Shown in pieces: positions 1 to 6,117 of a stretch of DNA of 64,000 nucleotides (positions within the stretch are counted from its first letter, which is position 1; every line of letters begins with the position of its first letter). Under the pieces are notes generated by a model. That model worked only from the letters and a program-made list of their open reading frames with translations, was not told the DNA's origin and did no database searches. The translations under genes and the position numbers were made by a program. Origin of the DNA: Mycolicibacterium palauense (GTDB lineage: Bacteria > Actinomycetota > Actinomycetes > Mycobacteriales > Mycobacteriaceae); assembly GCF_002592005.1 (NCBI RefSeq), contig NZ_NVQF01000007.1:47173-111172 (forward strand). Direction: 5' to 3'.

Positions 1-14
1 ACCACGGCCTTGTG

Positions 15-87
15 CGCCCCTGAAAGGATTCGAACCTCCACAGGCATGGCTTCGTAGGCCATCGCTCTTCCGTTGAGCTACAGAGGC
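15..87 (-). tRNA. tRNA-Arg (ACG)
   Basis: The minus strand folds as a complete cloverleaf. The 7-bp acceptor GCCTCTG pairs with CAGGGGC (one G-U). The anticodon stem ATGGC/GCCAT encloses loop CTACGAA, anticodon ACG. The T-loop is TTCGAAT. CCA is not encoded. It is the last tRNA of the array inside the window. Confidence 0.93.
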
Positions 88-123
88 AGTTGAGCTTTAA
101 CCATCTGCTTTATTAGATTGCAG

Positions 124-471
124 TTAGCGCAAAGGGTTTGATACCCTTCCGGCCAACCGCGATTCCTTAGCTGCTGGCCGCTCCTGGCTAGCAGGAGCAA
201 GCAAGCACAACGCTCGATGCAACCAAGTAGCAGCCGCTAAGAGCCCGCCATCCGGGTCGTCCACCGCATAACACGGCAGATCACCAAACTTCTCACGGTA
301 CATCTCGATAGCAGTGGCATGCCCGCCCTCATAAGACCAACCGATGAACGCGCACGCACGCTCAGCCTCAGCCGTAGAAGGCAAGGGCCCCCAGAAGTCA
401 GGCACGGCGCTGCCACCCATCCATTTCCATCTGACTGCGATGCGAACGGTGGTCGTCATCGTCATAACCAA
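124..471 (-). CDS. hypothetical protein, 115 aa
   Basis: I do not recognise this protein. The N-terminus begins MVMTMTTTVRIAVRWKWMGG, so any of three near Met codons could be the start, and none has a clear ribosome site. The middle is Trp- and acid-rich with no cysteines in a metal-binding pattern. It overlaps the upstream ORF 398-670 by 74 bases, unusually long for this genome, so either this gene starts later or one of the two is not translated. It sits inside the tRNA array between tRNA-Met and tRNA-Arg. Confidence 0.5.
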   Translation of the reverse strand: MVMTMTTTVRIAVRWKWMGGSAVPDFWGPLPSTAEAERACAFIGWSYEGGHATAIEMYREKFGDLPCYAVDDPDGGLLAAATWLHRALCLLAPASQERPAAKESRLAGRVSNPLR

Positions 472-670
472 CCGAAACGCAAATCAGGTACCAACCCGGC
501 TTAACCCAAAGCTCAAGGTTCTCGCCGTGAACATTTAACCCACTATCCTCGGCGACATACAGCAGGGCGTCAATCGACCGCTTAACAGCGTCGGGCGTCA
601 TAGCGCTATGACAGGCGTGATAAAAGAAATGCTTCTCAGGCACACTCGGCATGAAACAACTCCCCCGCAT
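398..670 (-). CDS. hypothetical protein, 90 aa
   Basis: An unrecognised small acidic protein with the run DDDD near its C-terminus. Residues 25-66 look like a helix followed by strands (KRSIDALLYVAEDSG, then WYLICVSVGYDD), as in a small soluble domain. Met at codon 7 is an alternative start. It lies directly downstream of tRNA-Met within the array, so it is probably co-transcribed with the tRNAs. The 74-base overlap with the next ORF lowers confidence. Confidence 0.5.
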   Translation of the reverse strand: MRGSCFMPSVPEKHFFYHACHSAMTPDAVKRSIDALLYVAEDSGLNVHGENLELWVKPGWYLICVSVGYDDDDHRSHRSQMEMDGWQRRA

Positions 671-699
671 ACTCGGCGACCATCTTCTTTGATTCCATC

Positions 700-773
700 T
701 GGTTGCGCAGCTGGGATTCGAACCCAGAGCCTCGGCTTATGAGACCGAGATGTTCCCCTTACACTACCGCGCA
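700..773 (-). tRNA. tRNA-Met (CAT)
   Basis: Acceptor TGCGCGG pairs with CTGCGCA. The anticodon stem TCGGT/GCCGA holds loop CTCATAA, anticodon CAT. The T-arm is CTGGG TTCGAAT CCCAG. Discriminator A is followed by CCA in the DNA, which makes this one of the few array members with an encoded CCA end. A CAT anticodon could also mark a tRNA-Ile whose C34 is modified to lysidine. Confidence 0.92.
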
Positions 774-829
774 ATATCCGGATTGGTTCGCCTCTCACCG
801 GCATCGAGGAGTGGTTTCCACTTCATACG

Positions 830-904
830 TCGGAACGCTTGGATTCGAACCAAGGGCCTCCCGGGTTTCAACCGGGCGCTCTCACCTCACTGAGCTACGA
901 TCCG
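830..904 (-). tRNA. tRNA-Phe (GAA)
   Basis: Acceptor CGGATCG/CGTTCCG has one U-U mismatch. The anticodon stem CCCGG/CCGGG encloses TTGAAAC, anticodon GAA. The T-arm is CTTGG TTCGAAT CCAAG. No CCA is encoded. Confidence 0.92.
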
Positions 905-1030
905 AGGAGTCCCACCCATTCATGCCAGCCCCTCTGGCAACCTGTATTCACTCTTAGTGGCCACCAGGCGGGTGGGGGTAAGCGGAGGGCTGTGGGCACG
1001 ATCCACACGGGTTGTCTACCGCGCACCCCT

Positions 1031-1115
1031 TAGCAGGGGGCCCCAGCTCCCTGGCTGGTTAGCTCTCCAAAGTTCCCGGTCGCTCTGCCAGTTGAGACGT
1101 ATACCCCTGACGCAC
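1031..1115 (-). other. degenerate tRNA-like sequence
   Basis: The minus strand has a D-arm-like stretch (CTCAACTGGCAGAG) and outer complementary ends CAGGGG/CCCCTG, but no TTCGA-type T-loop. The last hairpin is CCAGC CAGGGA GCTGG. I cannot assign an anticodon. It may be a decayed tRNA or chance pairing in GC-rich DNA. Confidence 0.25.
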
Positions 1116-1174
1116 CAACAGTCCTTCGCGCGAACTAGGTGTTGGCTCCCACCGTGCACGGCAGGCGACGAGGG

Positions 1175-1254
1175 CAGGTGGATTCGAACCACCAACCACC
1201 AGTTGCGAAGAGCGGAGGTCTTGATCCCCAAGCAGCATCACCTGCTACCCGGTA
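1175..1254 (-). tRNA. tRNA, irregular, isotype uncertain (possibly Arg TCG or Gly TCC)
   Basis: The T-arm GGTGG TTCGAAT CCACC is perfect, and the outer ends GGGTAG/CTGCCC pair. The D-arm is enlarged, with a loop of about 20 bases. Two anticodon arms are possible: CCGCT/ACTGG with loop CTTCGCA (anticodon TCG, one C-C mismatch), or AAGA/TCTT with loop CCTCCGC (anticodon TCC, but C instead of U33). The isotype is therefore unresolved. Confidence 0.5.
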
Positions 1255-1346
1255 TTCGACACCGGTCGGGGCACTCGCCCCTGCTTCACTCTCCAGATGC
1301 CGGTCGAGTTGCTTTTACCCTGCGCCTCCCCGGCTTGTGGCGCAGC
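1240..1346 (-). tRNA. irregular tRNA-like gene with GTCGAAT T-loop
   Basis: On the minus strand a T-arm CCGGT GTCGAAT ACCGG is followed by GTAGCA, which pairs with TGCTGC upstream. A stem-loop GGGGC GAGT GCCCC lies where a long variable arm would be, and a perfect 7-bp hairpin CTGCGCC/GGCGCAG lies at the 5' side. The T-loop has G at position 54. Its 3' part overlaps the next tRNA-like gene, so the borders are uncertain. Confidence 0.35.
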
Positions 1347-1351
1347 ATGTG

Positions 1352-1425
1352 TGGAGTCACCGAGGCTTGAACTCGGCTCTGCTGGACTGCGAATCCGGCG
1401 TTTTACCTTGTTAAACTACAACCCC
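1352..1425 (-). tRNA. tRNA-Ala (CGC)
   Basis: Acceptor GGGGTTG pairs with TGACTCC through several G-U pairs. The D-stem is GTTT/AAAC. The anticodon stem CCGGA/TCCAG (one mismatch) holds TTCGCAG, anticodon CGC. The T-arm CCGAG TTCAAGC CTCGG is perfect. The cloverleaf is complete. The Ala call rests on the anticodon only. Confidence 0.82.
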
Positions 1426-1652
1426 ATTGTGCGGTTTCGGGTGTCGCGATTCACCCTACCGAGAGGTCCGCTATCTCGGATCCGTGGTTGGATAACACAG
1501 CCAGCGGCATCGGACTGCGACCCCGTAAATTAACGTCACCAGGGATCAGGGCGGGTAGTTATCCGATCTACCAACGGCTAGTTCGGTCCGGCCCAGTTTT
1601 AACCCGCTCGGGCCGGGGGTGGGAAGCAGTTTGAATTGATGCTCAACAATCG

Positions 1653-1724
1653 CTGGAAACCCTGGATTCGAACCAAGAATGACGGGTTCAGATCCCGTAG
1701 TGTTGCCGGTTACACCAGTCTCCA
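1653..1724 (-). tRNA. tRNA-Gln (CTG)
   Basis: Acceptor TGGAGAC/GTTTCCA, D-stem GTGT/ACAC, anticodon stem ACGGG/CCCGT with loop ATCTGAA (anticodon CTG), and T-arm CTTGG TTCGAAT CCAGG. The fold is complete and CCA is not encoded. Confidence 0.92.
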
Positions 1725-2007
1725 ATGCTGGAAAGGCATTTCGGTCGGCCCACCTCTCCACTGGCCGGTGGGCAGTCGATTCGGGGTCGAGCCCCTCCCT
1801 CGTCTGTGTTCCCCACTAGGACTGGCCTTGCGAGCAGGGGCCCTCATGTTGGTGTCGCAAGCCACGAACGGGTGCCCCGTCAGTCCCAAGATTGGAGACG
1901 CTTAGTTCAGTAGGCCCAGCGTCACTGCCTACACGATCCCAGGCTGGGGACGGTCCTACTTTCCCTCACCGTGCCCACGGGTGGGAGTGGTACCTCTCGT
2001 GTGTTGT

Positions 2008-2082
2008 CTCGCCGTGAGGAGTCGAACCTCCACACCCGAAGGAAGGGCTTTACAGGCCCCGTTGCTCACCTATGCGCGACGA
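2008..2082 (-). tRNA. tRNA-Tyr (GTA)
   Basis: The anticodon stem GGGGC/GCCCT encloses CTGTAAA, anticodon GTA. It is followed by an extended variable region (TTCCTTCGGGTGT) as expected for bacterial tRNA-Tyr, then T-arm GAGG TTCGACT CCTC. Acceptor TCGTCGC/ACGGCGA has one mismatch. Confidence 0.85.
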
Positions 2083-2379
2083 GATTGGAGGTGCGGCCTA
2101 CAGACAAATACCGCACTACCACGCCATTTCACCGGATTATCGTTTCCCGGCTTGTCCCCCAGATCCCTCCAGGAGGCGCGTACGCCTGGTCCTTGTGAAC
2201 CACTGTTCATGTCGAAAGCTACTCTGCGGCGTTCCCTTCGCCGTTGGGATGGCCGTCCCATGGCTGCAGTACTGACCTACAAACAGGATCCGCCTTGCGG
2301 GCTCGTCCTGCCCCGATTCTGCTCCACAGTCGGGGATTAAGGCGCTTTAACTCTTCGACAGGGAAAGTCTTTTGCTTGG

Positions 2380-2452
2380 ATAACATCACAGGAATTGAAC
2401 CTGCGACCTTCTGTTCTCAATACAGATGCTCTACCAATTGAGCTAGATGTTG
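2380..2452 (-). tRNA. tRNA with TGA anticodon, short variable loop
   Basis: The D-arm TAGCTC...GAGC is canonical. The anticodon stem TCTGT/ACAGA holds ATTGAGA, giving anticodon TGA (codon UCA, Ser). The T-arm is GCAGG TTCAATT CCTGT. The acceptor is CAACATC/GATGTTA with an end mismatch. The variable region has only five bases (AGGTC), whereas bacterial tRNA-Ser has a long variable arm, so the charging identity is doubtful. With a 9-base loop, GAG (Leu) would be the alternative. Confidence 0.75.
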
Positions 2453-2855
2453 TGACCGGAGACGTGCTTCCCCATGAAGGTCCGTAACCTTTTGAGCTAC
2501 AGAATGCTTCACGCCTCTCGCGCTTCAGGCTGGCGACCTGTTTCGCGCTCTCCCTCAACCGCATGCGAGCCGTCGCCCGTCGCGAGATCGGTCATGGAAC
2601 CCGCCTTCGCCTGCCAGGGCTCTGACTCAGTTCCTTCCGCACCCACACCAGCCTTAGTCGATAACACTTTCGGGCCTACGTTAGGTCATGGTGTCCTCAG
2701 CACGTTGCCGTTGGACCATGTGTACCTCGGTGGCGCACCGCCCCTTCGAGGACGGTGTCGGGTTGTGGATTGCATGGATTGCCCTCACGGGTGGCGAGCT
2801 GTCACACTCACCTTTCAGTGCCTTACGGCACCTTATCGGCCATGCCCGAAATCTT

Positions 2856-2959
2856 GATGGGGCCTGGATTCTAACCAGGATCTCCAGGGAATGCCACGTC
2901 CGGACGTGGGGCCTGGGCTCTACCGGGGATCAAGCCGGCTGATCTTGAGCTACACCCTC
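2856..2959 (-). tRNA. tRNA-like gene with hairpin insertions in D and anticodon loops
   Basis: The T-arm CCTGG TTAGAAT CCAGG and the D-stem GCTC/GAGC are intact. The D-loop is 26 bases and contains a 17-base hairpin (GATCA, 7-base loop, TGATC). The anticodon arm CCAGG/CCTGG has a 23-base loop containing the perfect 16-base palindrome CCACGTCCGGACGTGG. Removing 16 bases would restore a 7-base loop. Acceptor GAGGGTG/CCCCATC pairs 5 of 7. The anticodon cannot be read with confidence. Intron-like insertion and decay are both possible. Confidence 0.5.
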
Positions 2960-2960
2960 G

Positions 2961-3033
2961 CTGGTCCGCCAGGATTCGAACCTGGAACTTCCTGGTTAAC
3001 AGCCAAGCGTGTTGCCGGTTACACCACGAACCA
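2961..3033 (-). tRNA. tRNA-Asn (GTT)
   Basis: Acceptor TGGTTCG/CGGACCA, D-stem GTGT/ACAC, anticodon stem CTTGG/CCAGG with loop CTGTTAA (anticodon GTT), T-arm CCAGG TTCGAAT CCTGG. A complete canonical fold, directly abutting the irregular gene at 2856-2959. Confidence 0.95.
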
Positions 3034-3189
3034 ATGATTGCCGCCAAACCAGGTGGGGGGAGCTTTTGACCGCACGATGGCGGGGTGGCTGTTATGTCAC
3101 CCGGTTTGGTAAGTCTTTCCCACCAGTGTGACGACAGGTGGGCGTGCCGGTCCTAAACGGACACACTCAGTTGACACTTTTTCATTGCG

Positions 3190-3261
3190 TCGGGAAGCAC
3201 AGACTCGAACTGCGTACGCCCGCATCCGAAGCGGCCATGTTTACCTTTACACCACATCCCG
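3190..3261 (-). tRNA. tRNA-Pro (CGG)
   Basis: Acceptor CGGGATG/CTTCCCG with one mismatch, D-stem GTGT/ACAT, anticodon stem GCCGC/GCGGG with loop TTCGGAT (anticodon CGG), T-arm CGCAG TTCGAGT CTGTG, discriminator A. Confidence 0.9.
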
Positions 3262-3335
3262 ATTGGAAGCATGGCGGATGGAGTGGGCTCTGTACCATCT
3301 CTTACCTATGGCCATTCCCGACCATGCTTCACGAG

Positions 3336-3773
3336 TGGAGCTGGCGGGAGTCGAACCCGCGTCTTACGTTCTTCGTACTCAGTCTTCTACGTGCGTAGTC
3401 CAGACAGGTGTAATCCCAGCCAGCTACTGGACATACGGCTGCGGATTTGCTTCGGATTTACCCCCGAGTGGGCTGCAATTTTAGCCTACGGGTGCGCGGG
3501 CGCTACGGTCTGCCAACCATTCCTGCGGTCCCCGTATTAGCGACGCTGGATTGGTAGACGGAACGGGTAAACCGCTCTACCCCAACGGACTTCAGCTAGG
3601 CTGCGACGAGAAACTCAGCCTCGATGTCCTCAACGGAGAAATCGAGCTCAGCTTCCCAGGCAGCGAAGTCAGCATCAGTATCGACTGCGCTTAATTTGTT
3701 TTGCACTGTTACGGGCGTTGCATCCCGGCACGCTTCCCTGGACTCTGTTCGCAATCGAAACCAGAACAGCCCC
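3336..3773 (-). ncRNA. ssrA: tmRNA (ssrA), one-piece, phage-encoded
   Basis: The minus strand starts GGGGCTGTTCTGGTTTCGAT and ends with T-arm CGGG TTCGACT CCCG and CAGCTCC-A, so GGGGCTG pairs with CAGCTCC as in a tRNA-Ala-like domain. Between them is an mRNA-like stretch. A resume codon GCA at 3688 opens a frame of 30 codons ending TAG at 3596. The tag starts AVDTDADFAAWE and ends EFLVAA, close to the ALAA/LVAA ClpXP degron. Several downstream pairings fit pseudoknots. It rescues stalled ribosomes and tags the nascent peptide. It is co-directional with the tRNAs. The host carries its own ssrA elsewhere by inference. Confidence 0.93.
3596..3688 (-). other. tmRNA tag-peptide reading frame
   Basis: This is the 30-codon proteolysis-tag frame plus stop inside the tmRNA. 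It is acid-rich (Asp/Glu), contains Trp, and ends Leu-Val-Ala-Ala. Usual tags are about 8-35 residues, and to my recollection the mycobacterial one is near 12. The resume codon is inferred. Any in-frame codon further on would shorten the tag but keep the same C-terminus. Confidence 0.75.
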
Positions 3774-3818
3774 ATGAAACTTACTTGATATCCACTATTT
3801 AGTTCTCAAAGTACTGAG

Positions 3819-3889
3819 CAGGGTCGGAGGGATTCGAACCCCCATAAGCGGCTTTGGAGACCACGGTCCTGCCGTTGGACGACAACCCT
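3819..3889 (-). tRNA. tRNA-Trp (CCA)
   Basis: Acceptor AGGGTTG/CGACCCT, D-stem GTCC/GGAC, anticodon stem GTGGT/GCCGC with loop CTCCAAA (anticodon CCA), T-loop TTCGAAT. Discriminator G, as is usual for Trp. Confidence 0.94.
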
Positions 3890-3972
3890 AAAGCCAGGTA
3901 TTCGACCACCAGCCCTGGCGCTGGCTGAACAGGGCACCACCCCTTGGTCTGGGCGGCCCGGTCGAGCGGCTT
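3890..3972 (-). tRNA. irregular tRNA-like gene with GTCGAAT T-loop
   Basis: It immediately precedes tRNA-Trp. The outer ends AAGCCG/TGGCTT pair. A T-arm-like GGT GGTCGAAT ACC carries the same GTCGAATACC string as the irregular gene at 1240-1346, and both have a CTCGACCGG D-arm-like stretch. A 6-bp stem GCCCTG/CAGGGC with a 12-base loop resembles a long variable arm or an expanded anticodon arm. The isotype is unclear. It is the first element after the array promoter. Confidence 0.4.
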
Positions 3973-4025
3973 GGAATTTGTTCGAGCCCGGGCCTTCTGC
4001 AACCGCTTCGTGGTTACGGAAGGTA

Positions 4026-4058
4026 AGATTACAGGCACAAAATCGGGGTGAAACAGGA
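4026..4058 (-). promoter_or_regulatory. promoter of the tRNA/tmRNA array (CCTGTTTCAC family)
   Basis: Reading leftward, CCTGTTTCAC (4058-4049) provides a -35 TTTCAC, followed 17 bases later by TAATCT (4031-4026). It lies just past the terminator of the upstream gene and about 50 bases ahead of the first tRNA-like element, so it would head the array transcript. Confidence 0.7.
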
Positions 4059-4061
4059 GAA

Positions 4062-4103
4062 CAAAAAGGGCCCCTAGCCAGCTCATTCGCCGACCGGGGC
4101 CCT
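4062..4103 (-). terminator. rho-independent terminator
   Basis: On the minus strand AGGGCCCC ... GGGGCCCT forms an 8-bp GC stem followed by TTTTTGTT. It ends the transcript of gene 4118-4357 and insulates the tRNA array. Confidence 0.85.
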
Positions 4104-4117
4104 CCTGTGGGCTTGGG

Positions 4118-4357
4118 TTACTGCTTGGTCGGGAACTTGCGACGCGGACGGCTCGCTGGGGCCTGGCCGGTCACCATCAGATTGAGATCCTCGTTGGTAA
4201 ACGGATCATGAGGTCCAGCACCGACGATCGGCTGAACGGACGCAGCCTGAATGGTGGCAGCCTCCGAGCTGCCGGCCACCACTGGCTTCTTCACGGCCGG
4301 CTCGACAGCCTCAACGGCTGGAGCCTCTTCGGCCTTCTTCGTGGCAGCAGTTGCCAT
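4118..4357 (-). CDS. small Ala/Glu/Pro-rich protein, 79 aa
   Basis: Unrecognised. Low-complexity N-terminal half (repeated A, E, K, P, V), then a more ordinary stretch GAGPHDPFTNEDLNLMVTGQ and a basic tail RPRRKFPTKQ. Probably disordered. It is transcribed alone from an extended -10 promoter near 4405 and ends at a strong terminator, so it is a single-gene unit likely expressed at high level. A GTGAGGTAAT ribosome site lies upstream of the ATG. Confidence 0.75.
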   Translation of the reverse strand: MATAATKKAEEAPAVEAVEPAVKKPVVAGSSEAATIQAASVQPIVGAGPHDPFTNEDLNLMVTGQAPASRPRRKFPTKQ

Positions 4358-4402
4358 GTGTCATTACCTCACAGTGAAATATGTTGCAAGCTCTCTGCGT
4401 TT

Positions 4403-4411
4403 AGTATAGCA
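4403..4411 (-). promoter_or_regulatory. extended -10 promoter
   Basis: TGCTATACT reads leftward about 40 bases ahead of the ATG at 4357. The upstream AAACTCCG region offers no good -35, so the extended TGC is probably what matters. Confidence 0.55.
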
Positions 4412-4425
4412 CGGAGTTTGCTGGA

Positions 4426-4767
4426 TCAGTCCCGCCAGCGTCGCGACGTGACGTGAGCTGCCTTTTTCTGGGATCCCGCACCGAGACGCTGGTTGCAGAC
4501 GAGATGCATCGGTTCCAGATTCTCCACGCTGTACTGCAGAGGGTCATCCCAGGCGAGATCCTTCACCGGGATGATGTGATTCACGGTGGGGGACATTGGA
4601 TCTGGATACTTGAGGGATAGGTCGATCAGCTGGCCGCACGCAGGATACTTTCCGTTTCCGCGGAAAGCGCAGATCTGATTCGTACGCAATACGCGATTCT
4701 TGGCCTGCTGGAATCGAACCCCCGCACGGCCACGTGGACGCGGCCCGTTTTTCGAATGGGTTGGCAT
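4426..4767 (-). CDS. HNH endonuclease
   Basis: 113 aa. The zinc/HNH core runs from about residue 33 to 95: C-A-F...C-G-Q-L, then TVNHIIPVKDL (the His-Asn-His part), then NLEPMHLVCNQRLG. This is the compact HNH fold used by phage nicking or restriction-like enzymes. The start is set by GAGGGAGGAAC before ATG 4767. A TAAAAT box at about 4785 may drive it. As it is far from the terminase, a homing or accessory nuclease is more likely than a packaging partner. Confidence 0.85.
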   Translation of the reverse strand: MPTHSKNGPRPRGRAGVRFQQAKNRVLRTNQICAFRGNGKYPACGQLIDLSLKYPDPMSPTVNHIIPVKDLAWDDPLQYSVENLEPMHLVCNQRLGAGSQKKAAHVTSRRWRD

Positions 4768-4787
4768 AGAGGGTTCCTCCCTCTATT

Positions 4788-5558
4788 TTACCCCAAATCC
4801 CAGATGACGAAGTTGTCGCTGAACTGGTGGGTGCCATCCTCGGCGAGCCCGAACACCCTGGTAGCCGTGCCATCTGGGTACTGAAGAAGGCTGTTATACC
4901 GCTTGTGGTAGTGGCCGTGAATCAATATCCTTGGCCGTACCCCGTCGCAGATCTTCCGCAACACTGCACGGTGCGCGTTCGATGCGATGATCTCAGACCG
5001 GGGCCAGCCGCTGGTAATCGAGTCGACATCAGGGTCCGCTGCGATTCCGGGGATGTCGACACCGAGGGGGCAGTCGTGCGACACAACCACGTGGACCGGG
5101 CCGGCCGAGATTGCACGATCCACCTCGGCCTCGGTGATGTGCTCCTCATCCCACCACGACACTCCAGGCTTGCGCAGCTGCCGGTCAATGGAGTGGGCCC
5201 CACCCATTGCCATCCACATGTAGCCACCCAGCTCCCAGCGATAACCGCGGGGAAGGTGCTTGATCCTCGGGTAGGCGGGATCCGACCAAGGTTCACCGCC
5301 GGAGGCAGCGACCCGCTCAACGATCTCCGGGTGGTACTCGTGGTTGCCGTCGACCCACCACAGCTCCATATCGTGACGGGACAGAGCAGAGTTCAGGGTG
5401 GACAGGTAGGCTTCTCGCGGCAACCCTGGGCCCCACCATCCGAAATCGCCGGCGTGAATGATCAGCTCAACACCTCGGTAGGCGAGTGACTCGACTATGT
5501 TGGACGCCCACGTCGAGTTTCCGTGCCAGTCGCCCACGACGGCAACCTTGTTGGTCAT
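4788..5558 (-). CDS. calcineurin-like metallophosphoesterase
   Basis: 256 aa with the five metal-binding blocks in order: GDWHGN near residue 8, GDFGWW near 38, GNHEYH near 72, SHD near 160, HGHYHKR near 213. The family hydrolyses phosphomonoesters or diesters with two metal ions, and small phage members act on nucleotides, RNA ends or phosphoproteins. No signal peptide is seen. The substrate is unknown. Given the tRNA array and the nucleotidyltransferase at 22 kb, RNA end processing is one possibility, but nothing in the sequence proves it. Confidence 0.9.
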   Translation of the reverse strand: MTNKVAVVGDWHGNSTWASNIVESLAYRGVELIIHAGDFGWWGPGLPREAYLSTLNSALSRHDMELWWVDGNHEYHPEIVERVAASGGEPWSDPAYPRIKHLPRGYRWELGGYMWMAMGGAHSIDRQLRKPGVSWWDEEHITEAEVDRAISAGPVHVVVSHDCPLGVDIPGIAADPDVDSITSGWPRSEIIASNAHRAVLRKICDGVRPRILIHGHYHKRYNSLLQYPDGTATRVFGLAEDGTHQFSDNFVIWDLG

Positions 5559-5610
5559 AGAACCATGTACCCTTCGATTCGTGAGAGGCGGATGACGGAT
5601 ATATCCCTAC

Positions 5611-6117
5611 TCACGCCGCCAGCTCCGGATAGAACGTCCTCATGAACCCAGCAGATGACTTGTCGAGATCCTCCCAGTCGGTGAGGTTCCGCTCATAGAC
5701 CGACTGGGCATCGTTCGCCTCGAAACCGGGGCGCTTCACCTGATGAATCCACTCCAGGTTCGAAGCCGCAGTGTTGGTGACATCCCCATCCTTGAAGCGG
5801 ATCGTGGAGGCTTGCCGGCCGAACGGCGGCTCACCATGGAATGCCAGAGCCACCAGGAATGCCACGCGCTGCGCACGCGGAACAGCGGGCTTCCCAACCC
5901 GTGGGATCTGCACGTTCACATACATGTGCGCAATGTTCGTGTTGTGCTTCCGCAGATACGGCTTCAGGATCTGCTCAGAGAACCTGCGGATGTACGGATT
6001 CTCGGAGTGTGGGCTGTGAACGACGAGCTCATAGGGCAGCCGGCGAACCTCGCCATGCCTGGACGCTTCGAAACGGTGAGGGATGCCGGGAATCTTCCGC
6101 CATTCCGTCAGTTCCAC
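5611..6117 (-). CDS. NUMOD4/HNH-like protein with degenerate active site
   Basis: 168 aa from GTG 6117, which overlaps the stop of the phosphatase gene (GTGGAACTGA). The larger ORF reading back into that gene is a shadow. The N-terminus EWRKIPGIPHRFEASRHGEV matches the NUMOD4 pattern (W..IPGF...YEVS..G.V). The C-terminal part RVAFLVALAFHGEP ... RFKDGDVTNTAASNLEWI matches the HNH_3 layout (HRLVA.AF ... NHIDGN..NN...NLEW), but the NH.DG histidine is not present. Probably an inactive homing-nuclease relative or DNA-binding remnant. Confidence 0.65.
   Translation of the reverse strand: MELTEWRKIPGIPHRFEASRHGEVRRLPYELVVHSPHSENPYIRRFSEQILKPYLRKHNTNIAHMYVNVQIPRVGKPAVPRAQRVAFLVALAFHGEPPFGRQASTIRFKDGDVTNTAASNLEWIHQVKRPGFEANDAQSVYERNLTDWEDLDKSSAGFMRTFYPELAA

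Noticed and set aside
911..976. 7-bp inverted repeat CCCACCC/GGGTGGG enclosing 52 bases, seemingly a T-armless tRNA
   Set aside because: No T-loop or readable anticodon arm, and several such repeats are expected by chance in 3 kb of GC-rich DNA.
2535..2547. ACCTGTTTCGC inside the tRNA array as a ninth promoter element
   Set aside because: Mismatch in TTTCAC and no -10 at the right spacing; it points against array transcription.
3044..3109. CCAAACC/GGTTTGG ends enclosing 52 bases
   Set aside because: As above: acceptor-like ends only, no internal cloverleaf.
3263..3332. 9-bp inverted repeat GAAGCATGG/CCATGCTTC between tRNA-Pro and tmRNA
   Set aside because: Longer than the others, but no D, anticodon or T arm. 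Could be a processing hairpin; not enough evidence to annotate.
703..3540. Many short ORFs in both directions (for example 957-1370, 2474-2857, 3128-3484)
   Set aside because: They read through tRNA and tmRNA genes, have no ribosome sites, and encode Arg/Ser/Pro-rich shadow sequence.
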